Source: Dysgonomonas mossii DSM 22836
Lineage (GTDB): Bacteria; Bacteroidota; Bacteroidia; Bacteroidales; Dysgonomonadaceae
Length of the DNA: 64,000 bases
Reading direction: 5' to 3'
Assembly (NCBI RefSeq): GCF_000213575.1
Contig: NZ_GL892005.1
Coordinates: 591,995-655,994 of the forward strand
Notes under the pieces: generated by a model
The model's input: the letters and a program-made list of their open reading frames with translations, nothing else
Told to the model about the DNA's origin: nothing
The model's database searches: none
Translations under genes and position numbers: made by a program
Shown: positions 8,400-15,342 of the stretch, in pieces
Position numbering within the stretch: the stretch's first letter is position 1
Layout of the letters: each line of letters opens with the position of its first letter

Positions 8400-8689
8400 G
8401 GATTAAGTAATCGCTCGAGAGCGTCTATATGTTCTTTAAAGAGTTTCTTTCCCAGAGGTGTCACCTTGTAAGATGTATTGGGCTTCCTTCCCAAAAATTG
8501 TTTTCTTACTTCAATTACTTCCTCTTTTTCTAAAGCCTTCAAGTGACTGGCCAGATTTCCGTCGGTAACGTCAAGCAGCTCTTTCATTGTATTGAAGTCT
8601 ACACTGTCATTTACCATTAGCACCGACATTATACCTAAGCGGATACGGCTGTCGAAGATTTTATTCAATCCTGATATAATATCTTTCAT
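8390..8689 (-). CDS. Winged-helix transcriptional regulator (HTH_34/ArsR-like)
   Basis: The product has 99 residues from the ATG at 8689, which lies just past the upstream stop (8692) and is preferred to the TTG at 8695. It has DSRIRLGIMSVLMVNDSVDF, then TMKELLDVTDGNLASHLKAL (recognition helix) and GRKPNTSYKVTPLGKK (wing). This matches the short winged-helix family that binds as a dimer and is often next to a membrane protein. It is co-transcribed with the membrane protein at 8692-9297 and lies upstream of creD. The palindromes in both promoters make it the likely local regulator. Confidence 0.85.
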   Translation of the reverse strand: MKDIISGLNKIFDSRIRLGIMSVLMVNDSVDFNTMKELLDVTDGNLASHLKALEKEEVIEVRKQFLGRKPNTSYKVTPLGKKLFKEHIDALERLLNPLA

Positions 8690-8691
8690 AA

Positions 8692-9297
8692 TCAACCGTT
8701 TTTCTCTGATTTTACATCATATTTGTAATGAATTAGTATACCATATACAATATGTAAAACACCAAAACCTATTCCCCAAAATATAAGATCGTAGCCTACT
8801 GTTATCGCTGCTGCCAAACCCAATATTATTTCGCATGCACCTAATACCTTTACATCTCGGAATGTGCGGGAACCTGCAGCTATGAGTCCTAGTCCGTAAA
8901 AGATAAGCATACAAGGTGCTACCATAAAGTAAACATCTTTGTAAATAAGGATAAGGGATAATAGACCTCCTGATATTAATGGCACGCTAAAATCTTTAGC
9001 TATCTCTAACGTTACAGGCATCCAAAGTTTCGAATTGCTTTTTTTAGCCTTGCGGGCTGAGAAATATAATCCCACTGTAACAGCTCCAATAAGTACAACC
9101 GTCGCAATCAGAATAAGATCATATAGAAGATTCCCGGTAAAAGTAAATTCGCCTATCAATACAAAATAAGCTGATATAGCACCCAATATTGCAAATGTAC
9201 CTGCCATAACACCAGACATACCGCTGATCGATAAGAATTTGCTCGAACGTTCCATCATAGAACGTATGTGTTTTATATCATCTAAATTTGTATCCAT
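8692..9297 (-). CDS. Multi-spanning membrane protein, unknown function
   Basis: The product has 201 residues from the ATG at 9297. The frame extends upstream to 9384, but the operator and promoter lie there, and MDTNLDDIKHIRSMMERSSK is a natural cytoplasmic N-terminus. Six hydrophobic segments follow (for example GMSGVMAGTFAILGAISAYF and the last, FWGIGFGVLHIVYGILI). Membrane proteins of this type commonly precede the same winged-helix regulator and creD in Bacteroidetes (from memory), so it may sense or transmit an envelope signal. I do not recognise a named domain. Confidence 0.75.
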   Translation of the reverse strand: MDTNLDDIKHIRSMMERSSKFLSISGMSGVMAGTFAILGAISAYFVLIGEFTFTGNLLYDLILIATVVLIGAVTVGLYFSARKAKKSNSKLWMPVTLEIAKDFSVPLISGGLLSLILIYKDVYFMVAPCMLIFYGLGLIAAGSRTFRDVKVLGACEIILGLAAAITVGYDLIFWGIGFGVLHIVYGILIHYKYDVKSEKNG

Positions 9298-9305
9298 ACT
9301 ATTTA

Positions 9306-9347
9306 CTTTGAAATACAAAGTAATATGATATATTTTGATTGTGCAAC
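9306..9347 (-). promoter_or_regulatory. Promoter and operator of the membrane protein/regulator pair
   Basis: The palindrome CTTTGAAATACAAAG occupies 9306-9320 and extends symmetrically by TTA/TAA on both sides. On the minus strand TTACTTTG (9316-9323) is one base off the -7 consensus. GTTG (9344-9347) lies 20 bp upstream as a -33-like box. The palindrome differs at one base from the one at creD and sits at the same place relative to the promoter. The leader would be only about 12 nt. Confidence 0.65.
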
Positions 9348-9382
9348 AAAATAGCTGGAAATTTTTATAGAGATAGAGAATC

Positions 9383-9424
9383 AAAAACTCCCTACTTATA
9401 CAAGATGTTAAGCAGGGAGTTTTT
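9383..9424 (-). terminator. Terminator after kbl-tdh
   Basis: An 11-bp stem pairs AAAAACTCCCT (9383-9393) with AGGGAGTTTTT (9414-9424). Read leftward it ends in a T run. It lies 33 bp after the tdh stop. Confidence 0.85.
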
Positions 9425-9457
9425 AAATTTTAATTATCTCCGATTGAACTTTCTATG

Positions 9458-10420
9458 TTATATATTTAAAAGTACTTCTCTTTCCTTCAGAACTTTTATC
9501 ATATCAGCAGTCATTTTCTCCAGATCATATTCAGGACACCATCCCCATTCGTGACGAGCGCAAGTGTCGTCAAGCGAGTTTGGCCACGAATCTGCTATAG
9601 CCTGTTTTAGAGGGTCTACTTCATATTCCATTACGAAACTAGGGTAATGTTTTTTTATTGCTGTATAGATCATTTCCGGATCGAAGCTCATAGATGCAAT
9701 ATTAAACGAGTTTCGATGGATAAGTTTTGCCGGATCGGCTTCCATTATATTTATTGCTGCATTTAGGGCATCGGGCATATACATCATGTCCATGAATGTT
9801 CCCGGCTTCAGAGGACATATAAATTTCTCCTCTCTTACTGCATTGTAGTATATCTCAACGGCATAGTCTGTCGTACCTCCACCGGGATGAGTAAGGTTGG
9901 ATATGATACCCGGAAAACGTACCGAGCGAGTGTCTACTCCCCATCTGGTATAATAATAGTCGCTAAGCAGTTCACCCATTACTTTGGTAATTCCATACAC
10001 CGTATTTGGACGTTGGATAGTATCTTGAGGTGTTTTGTCTTTTGGTGTGTTAGGACCGAAAGCACCTATAGAACTGGGAGTAAAAACGGCACAACCAAAC
10101 TCGCGTGCTACATCGAGGCAATTCATCAGGCTATTTACTCCGACATCCCATCCTAACTTAGGATTTTTTTCGGCTGTAGCTGATAATATTGCTGCCAGAT
10201 TGTAAATAGTATCAATTTTGTGTTTTTTTACTGCGTCTGCTATTTGCTGTTTGTCTGTAGCGTCTATTTCTACAGTAGGGCCCGATTCGAAAAAGTTTTC
10301 AGGAAAAGGAGGTTTGTAATATCCGCAGATAACATTACTCTCTCCATAAATAGAGCGCAATTTAATACTTAATTCCGAGCCTATTTGACCCGTACTGCCT
10401 ACGATAAGAATGTTTTTCAT
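9458..10420 (-). CDS. tdh: L-threonine 3-dehydrogenase, SDR (epimerase-like) type
   Basis: The 320-residue protein oxidises L-threonine to 2-amino-3-ketobutyrate with NAD+. It shows the Rossmann motif GSTGQIG (8-14), NLAAILSA, the catalytic YGITK, and threonine-dehydrogenase-specific motifs: RSVRFPGIIS, GGGTTDYAVEI, MDMMYMPDALNA and SWPNSLDDTCARHEWGW. This is the extended SDR form found in animals and Bacteroidetes, unrelated to the zinc-dependent E. coli enzyme. It follows kbl by 61 bp, and Kbl uses its unstable product. Confidence 0.93.
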   Translation of the reverse strand: MKNILIVGSTGQIGSELSIKLRSIYGESNVICGYYKPPFPENFFESGPTVEIDATDKQQIADAVKKHKIDTIYNLAAILSATAEKNPKLGWDVGVNSLMNCLDVAREFGCAVFTPSSIGAFGPNTPKDKTPQDTIQRPNTVYGITKVMGELLSDYYYTRWGVDTRSVRFPGIISNLTHPGGGTTDYAVEIYYNAVREEKFICPLKPGTFMDMMYMPDALNAAINIMEADPAKLIHRNSFNIASMSFDPEMIYTAIKKHYPSFVMEYEVDPLKQAIADSWPNSLDDTCARHEWGWCPEYDLEKMTADMIKVLKEREVLLNI

Positions 10421-10481
10421 AAAAGAAAAATCTGATTGTAAAAGGGTGATTGTTTAGTTGTATCTTGTTTCAATATCTCAC

Positions 10482-11678
10482 TTACTTAATAACGCCCAGT
10501 TCTTTTCCTACCTTCGTAAATGCGGCGATACATTTATCGAGATGTTCTTTTTCGTGTCCTGCTGATATTTGCACACGGATACGAGCTAAATCCTTAGGTA
10601 CTACAGGATAGTAGAAGCCTGTAACATAAATACCTTCGTCTAATAATTTTGCAGCCATATCCTGCGATAGTTTTGCATCATAGAGCATTACGGCACAGAT
10701 AGAAGACTGAGTAGGTTTGATGTCAAACCCTGCTGCTTTCATTTTTTCTACAAAGTAGTCGGTGTTGGCATGCAGTTTGTCTTGCAACTCATTTGTGCGA
10801 TCCATCATTTCAAACATTTTAATACCTGCTGCAGCTATAGCTGGAGGAATAGAGTTTGAAAATAAATAAGGGCGGGAACGTTGGCGCAACATGTCGATGA
10901 TTTCTTTCTTTCCTGTCGTAAAGCCGCCAATAGCTCCACCGAAGGATTTGCCAAGCGTGCCTGTAATGATTTCTACCTTTCCACGAAGATTAAACAGTTC
11001 GGTGGTTCCGCGTCCTGTTTTTCCTACAACTCCGGCAGAGTGCGATTCGTCGATCATAATCATTGCATCATACTTTTGTGCCAGCTCATATATTTTATCC
11101 ATCGGAGCCACATTGCCATCCATTGAGAAAACTCCGTCTGTAACTATTATACGGAAACGTTGGGCTTGGGCTGCTTGCAATTGTTTTTCCAGATCAGCCA
11201 TATCTGCGTTTGCATAACGATACCGTACAGCCTTACATAAACGTACTCCATCTATTATTGAAGCATGGTTTAAAGAATCGGATATAATAGCATCTTCTTC
11301 GTTCAAAAGCGGTTCGAACACTCCGCCGTTGGCATCGAAGCAAGCTGCATATAAAATTGAATCTTCTGTGCCGAAGAATTTAGCAATAGCTGCTTCTAAT
11401 TGTTTGTGCAGGTCTTGTGTTCCGCAAATAAACCGCACGGAAGAAACGCCAAATCCACGTTCATCCATAGCATCTTTGGCTGCTTGTATAAGTTCCTTAT
11501 TGTTAGATAATCCCAGATAATTATTTGCGCAGAAATTAAGGACTTCTTGTCCGGTATTTACTTTGATTGCAGCACCCTGTGGTGATACAATAATACGTTC
11601 GTTCTTATATAATCCTGCTGACTGAATGTCAGCTAATTCGTTTTGTAGGTACTTTTGAAAACCAGAATAAGTGCTCAT
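10482..11678 (-). CDS. kbl: Glycine C-acetyltransferase (2-amino-3-ketobutyrate CoA ligase)
   Basis: This PLP enzyme of 398 residues splits 2-amino-3-ketobutyrate with CoA into glycine and acetyl-CoA. Motifs include NFCANNYLGLSN, GFGVSSVRFICGTQDLHKQLE, SDSLNHASIIDG, MIDESHSAGVVGKTGRG and TGTLGKSFGGAIGG, where the lysine binds PLP. The near-identity of these motifs to Kbl separates it from related alpha-oxoamine synthases (BioF, HemA, Spt). It is the first gene of the threonine degradation operon. Confidence 0.95.
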   Translation of the reverse strand: MSTYSGFQKYLQNELADIQSAGLYKNERIIVSPQGAAIKVNTGQEVLNFCANNYLGLSNNKELIQAAKDAMDERGFGVSSVRFICGTQDLHKQLEAAIAKFFGTEDSILYAACFDANGGVFEPLLNEEDAIISDSLNHASIIDGVRLCKAVRYRYANADMADLEKQLQAAQAQRFRIIVTDGVFSMDGNVAPMDKIYELAQKYDAMIMIDESHSAGVVGKTGRGTTELFNLRGKVEIITGTLGKSFGGAIGGFTTGKKEIIDMLRQRSRPYLFSNSIPPAIAAAGIKMFEMMDRTNELQDKLHANTDYFVEKMKAAGFDIKPTQSSICAVMLYDAKLSQDMAAKLLDEGIYVTGFYYPVVPKDLARIRVQISAGHEKEHLDKCIAAFTKVGKELGVIK

Positions 11679-11697
11679 GATAATTATATTTTTGAAA

Positions 11698-11705
11698 CAA
11701 AGGTA
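11698..11705 (-). promoter_or_regulatory. -7 promoter box of kbl-tdh
   Basis: On the minus strand the sequence is TACCTTTG, an exact match to TAnnTTTG, 19 bp before the kbl ATG. No clear -33 box is present. Confidence 0.5.
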
Positions 11706-11896
11706 ATAAAATGCTACTAACTAAAAGTGTCAACATGTTTAAAAATAGTGTCCTCAATGTCATTATTAGTATCTCTATCTTATCCTTTAACTCAGTAGAG
11801 TGCACTTCTGTTAGAGATTGTAGGCGTGATAAGCAAAAAGAGGGCTTATTGTACAATATATCCAATTTAAACTTTCAGCGAAAAAAAGATTATTGG

Positions 11897-11904
11897 TATC
11901 TTTA
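11897..11904 (+). promoter_or_regulatory. -7 promoter box of the glycerophosphodiesterase gene
   Basis: TATCTTTA is one base off TAnnTTTG. A TTTC lies 20 bp upstream as a weak -33 box. The ATG is 31 bp downstream. Confidence 0.4.
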
Positions 11905-11934
11905 CAAGTCAATATAAAAGATGAGATTTTTATT

Positions 11935-12942
11935 ATGAAAAAAGTTATTTTGTTATTCGTATTACTAAGTGTTTGTTTTATCCATACATACTCTCAGAAC
12001 CAACTTCTTGTATTGGATAATTATACTATCCCGGTAAATAATAAGGGTGCTGTTGTAGGAAAAGTCATTTCAACAGGAAGTGAAAAAATTACATTAAAAG
12101 ATCCTTCCGGACTATTTGAAATCGATAAAGAAAAAAATATAAGGCTCAAGAAAGGAAAGCAGTTAACTCCAAGCTCGCCTATTTCTTATGAGATAGTATT
12201 AAAAGAAGGAAAGACTGAAAAATCATTCGAGCTGGTAAAAGATGAGTTTTTACATAACAAGGTGATTGCTCACAGAGGAGCGTGGAAAGATCGTGATTTT
12301 AGCCATAATTCGATGAGTTCATTGAAGCATGCCGTAGAGATAGGTTGTGAAGGTTCAGAGCTAGATGTGTGGATGTCATCAGACGATGTTGTTGTACTCT
12401 CACACGATCCTTCGATAGGAGGTAAGGATGTTGAATCAACTACAGCTGCAGAATTGTCTGCCGTAGCATTGAAGAATGGCGATTTTGTACCAACTCTAGA
12501 AGAGTATATCAACTATATAAAGACACAGAATAAAACAAAATTAATCATAGAAATAAAAGGTACAAATAAAGGGAAGGCTATCGCTGACTCTGTAGTGCAT
12601 TTGGTACATCGGATGAAAGCTCAGGCGTGGGTAGATTATATATCTTTTGGTATGCAATATCTTACTCGAGTTAAAGAATTAGACCCTGCAGCAAAAGTAC
12701 TTTATTTAGGATCGGATAAAAGCTTGGAAGGGTTAAAAGCAGCAAATATAGATGGTATTGATTTTCATTACTCATTATTTCAGAAAGACCAGGAATTAGC
12801 AGATAAGGCGAAGTCAATGGGTTTGCTTACTAATGCTTGGACGGTGAATAAGGAAGAAGATATGCAAAAAATGCTCAAATTAAAACTGGATTTCATCACA
12901 ACCGATGAGCCGGAATTGCTTCTTAGACTATTAGATAAATAG
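11935..12942 (+). CDS. Secreted glycerophosphodiester phosphodiesterase
   Basis: The 335-residue protein has a signal peptide (MKKVILLFVLLSVCFIHTYS), which decides the start at 11935 over the TTG at 11893. Residues about 20-105 form a beta-rich N-terminal domain. From about 107 comes the GDPD TIM barrel: IAHRGAWKDRDFSHNSMSS, CEGSELDVWMSSDDVVVLSHD (conserved E, D and H), KLIIEIKGT, and the C-terminal TNAWTVNKEEDMQKM...FITTDEP. The family hydrolyses glycerophosphodiesters to glycerol-3-phosphate and an alcohol. Its location is probably periplasmic. It stands alone, followed by a strong terminator. Confidence 0.88.
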   Translation: MKKVILLFVLLSVCFIHTYSQNQLLVLDNYTIPVNNKGAVVGKVISTGSEKITLKDPSGLFEIDKEKNIRLKKGKQLTPSSPISYEIVLKEGKTEKSFELVKDEFLHNKVIAHRGAWKDRDFSHNSMSSLKHAVEIGCEGSELDVWMSSDDVVVLSHDPSIGGKDVESTTAAELSAVALKNGDFVPTLEEYINYIKTQNKTKLIIEIKGTNKGKAIADSVVHLVHRMKAQAWVDYISFGMQYLTRVKELDPAAKVLYLGSDKSLEGLKAANIDGIDFHYSLFQKDQELADKAKSMGLLTNAWTVNKEEDMQKMLKLKLDFITTDEPELLLRLLDK

Positions 12943-12964
12943 CAAAAATGAATATATTATGGAG

Positions 12965-12998
12965 AAACGCTGAAAATATTTTCAGCGTTTTTTTTATG
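12965..12998 (+). terminator. Terminator after the glycerophosphodiesterase
   Basis: A perfect palindrome built from AAACGCTGAAAAT and its complement spans 12965-12990 and is followed by a run of Ts. Confidence 0.9.
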
Positions 12999-13388
12999 GA
13001 AAATCAAACGAATAAATCTCTACTAAATAAAAGGTATTGAATAACAGGACGGATAATCAATGTCTCGCATTATAAATATGAGAAGCCGTAGAATATACAA
13101 TTTTACTGCTTTTTTATTTCTTTAATACAATAGATGAGTGTTAAATTGACGCATTTATTCTTAATTTTATATTAAATGCTTCTTATTGTAAATTTAATTG
13201 CCTATTTTCATATTAAGCGTTTTTAATACAAACCAAAACATAAAAAGCAATAGTTTTTACTAATCGGTCTCAAGGTATAAGATTAACTTATATCGTTGCA
13301 TTACTTCATATTGATATATGAACTAATAATAGTGTGCTTTAGTACAAGCTATTCAACGTAATATTTAATTAATACAAACAATAGAGTT
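12999..13388. other. 390-bp AT-rich gap, nothing recognised
   Basis: I found no open frame, RNA gene or repeat here. It must contain the SDR promoter, but no convincing TAnnTTTG box stands out close to the ATG at 13389. Confidence 0.5.
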
Positions 13389-14150
13389 ATGAATAAAAAA
13401 GAATTGGAAGGAAAGGTAGCAATTGTTACCGGAGGAGGATCAGGTATTGGTAAGATGTCAGCTTTGTCATATGCTGAATCGGGAGCTAAGGTTGTTGTAG
13501 CAGATATATCGGAAAGAGATGGACAGAACGTTACCGATGAAATTCTAGAAAAAGGGGGTGAAGCTATATTTGTAAAAACAGATGTATCTCAGGCTCAAGA
13601 CAACGAGAATCTTGTGAATAAAGCATTGGAGGTATATGGTAAGCTAGACATTGCGTTCAATAATGCTGGAATTAAAGGACCTATTGCTCCTCTTGCTGAT
13701 TACCCTATTGAGCAATGGAATAAAATATTACAGATCAATCTATCAAGTGTTTTTTACGGAATGCACTATCAAATACCGGCAATGCTTAAGAGCGGCGGTG
13801 GCAATATAGTAAATACTGTATCTATAATGGCACAATTGGCCGCTTACGGAAATTCCGGCTATGTGGCAACAAAACATGGTGTACTGGGACTAACAAAGAG
13901 CGCCTCTGTAGAGTATGGAAAATTAGGAATCAGAGCGAATGCTGTAGCTCCCGGTTTTACTGAAACTCCAATGTTTGTAGATTCTATAACACAAGATTTT
14001 TTGGATGAGAAAGTGAAAAAACAAGGTATGGGACGCATGGGTACACCCCAAGAGATTGCCAATATGGTCCTTTGGCTTAGTGGTGATAAATCGTCATTCT
14101 GTAATGGTGGGCTATATGTTGTTGACGGCGGTTTCTTAGTAGAACAATAA
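13389..14150 (+). CDS. SDR family NAD(P)-dependent oxidoreductase
   Basis: The classical short-chain dehydrogenase has 253 residues. It has VAIVTGGGSGIGK (glycine-rich cofactor loop), VVVADIS (an Asp after strand 2, favouring NAD), FNNAGIKGP, the catalytic serine in TVSIMAQ, the YVATK catalytic pair, VAPGFTETPMF and a C-terminal GGLYVVDGGF. The substrate cannot be read from sequence; similarity to glucose/steroid-type dehydrogenases is general. It is monocistronic with a long leader region and its own terminator. Confidence 0.88.
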   Translation: MNKKELEGKVAIVTGGGSGIGKMSALSYAESGAKVVVADISERDGQNVTDEILEKGGEAIFVKTDVSQAQDNENLVNKALEVYGKLDIAFNNAGIKGPIAPLADYPIEQWNKILQINLSSVFYGMHYQIPAMLKSGGGNIVNTVSIMAQLAAYGNSGYVATKHGVLGLTKSASVEYGKLGIRANAVAPGFTETPMFVDSITQDFLDEKVKKQGMGRMGTPQEIANMVLWLSGDKSSFCNGGLYVVDGGFLVEQ

Positions 14151-14191
14151 AAATAAAACAGGATATTCATCGTGAATATCCTGTTTTATTT
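14151..14191. terminator. Bidirectional terminator between SDR gene and lipoprotein gene
   Basis: A 19-bp perfect stem (14151-14169 with 14173-14191) closes a 3-nt loop. A/T-rich ends serve both convergent genes. Confidence 0.92.
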
Positions 14192-14218
14192 TTATTATCC
14201 GCCCGAAGAGTCGACTTT

Positions 14219-15160
14219 TTATTGTTTCTTTTTCTCTTTTTTAATGTATGAGAATGAAGTTATATAATTCTCAAATGTTTTGTTATACTTTGTTGTTCCA
14301 GACATCACGATTTGAGAAACAAAGTTGTTTTCGTCAAAAGTATAATTGTATTTTATATCAGCATACTTTCTTTCCCCTTCCATTTGGATAATTTCTGCTT
14401 GGATAATATTGTTTTTATTTTTTGTCCCCATATGCTCCGACAGAAACGGAAGGCTTGCCATTAGCCAACATGTGCTTGCCATGTTGAATGTATTGCGTGG
14501 CATTTCATAGCAATAGTCCGATGGTGCTGCGTATTCTTTATCATCATAAGTATATACAAATCTGTATCCTTTAGATGTTGTGATTCCTGATATATTTCCA
14601 TCTTTAATAGTGTAGTTTTCCGTATAATTCAAAGATGAGGTCACGCCTGTCTTATCATAATGATCAAGCTGTTTGATATATCCCGCATCGTCATAAATAA
14701 ATGTGGTAGAGTCGTTGATAGCTACCTGCTTTGAGACCTTTCCGTTTGATGTTCTTTCTGTGTATCTTACATGTAAAGCATATTCAGCTTGCTTTTTATC
14801 ATTACGAAAGACTAACAAGCTATCATAATATATTGTAGACTCGCTTTGTTTTATTAATCTGGAATATGATATTTTTCTGTCGCTTATATAGTCTATTACT
14901 ATTGCAGAATCTTTGATGTTAGAACTTTGTATCGTTTTCATCAAGTCATTATCTGTATATGTAAATTCCTGACTATAACGAAAAGAAAAACCCGGATTAT
15001 CTTCAGGGTAAGTAACTGTTTTTAATAACCAATAGTATTCAGGTATTTCAGGCTCAGGCTCTTCTTGCGGAGGATGGTATAATCTTATAGATTCATCAGA
15101 GCAGGATAAGCATATGATAATAAGTATTATACTAGATATTACATAAGAGGAGAATTTCAT
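14219..15160 (-). CDS. Lipoprotein of unknown function, YD-repeat/DUF4595-like
   Basis: The product has 313 residues, with lipobox IICLSC and cysteine 20. It is followed by SDES, which resembles the Bacteroidetes surface lipoprotein export signal. The mature part is a series of short strands of the type F.Y.D...I..(I/L), for example QEFTYTDNDLMKTIQ, TTFIYDDAGYIKQLDHYD, YRFVYTYDDKEYAAP and YNYTFDENNFVSQIVMSG. This resembles DUF4595 proteins and, distantly, YD repeats. No enzymatic motif is visible. It is convergent with the SDR gene and divergent from the S9 peptidase gene. Confidence 0.65.
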   Translation of the reverse strand: MKFSSYVISSIILIIICLSCSDESIRLYHPPQEEPEPEIPEYYWLLKTVTYPEDNPGFSFRYSQEFTYTDNDLMKTIQSSNIKDSAIVIDYISDRKISYSRLIKQSESTIYYDSLLVFRNDKKQAEYALHVRYTERTSNGKVSKQVAINDSTTFIYDDAGYIKQLDHYDKTGVTSSLNYTENYTIKDGNISGITTSKGYRFVYTYDDKEYAAPSDYCYEMPRNTFNMASTCWLMASLPFLSEHMGTKNKNNIIQAEIIQMEGERKYADIKYNYTFDENNFVSQIVMSGTTKYNKTFENYITSFSYIKKEKKKQ

Positions 15161-15305
15161 TTTCTTAGTTTTGTTTAGGCTTTACCATTAGACGCGCAAA
15201 GATAATAAATATAATATTAAAAAGTAATCAAATTTGTTAAAGGTATAATATCGAATATTTCAAAAATCAGGTTTGTGAAGAGATATAAACTCATTCTATA
15301 ATTTG

Positions 15306-15313
15306 TACATTTG
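15306..15313 (+). promoter_or_regulatory. -7 promoter box of the S9 peptidase gene
   Basis: TACATTTG is an exact match to TAnnTTTG, 29 bp before the ATG at 15343. The -33 region is not recognisable. Confidence 0.5.
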
Positions 15314-15342
15314 TAGTATATAAAAACACTAAAAATAAAGAT

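Noticed and set aside
12999-13388. Possible small RNA in the long gap before the SDR gene
   Set aside because: No promoter box paired with a terminator was found inside the gap; only an AT-rich sequence is present.
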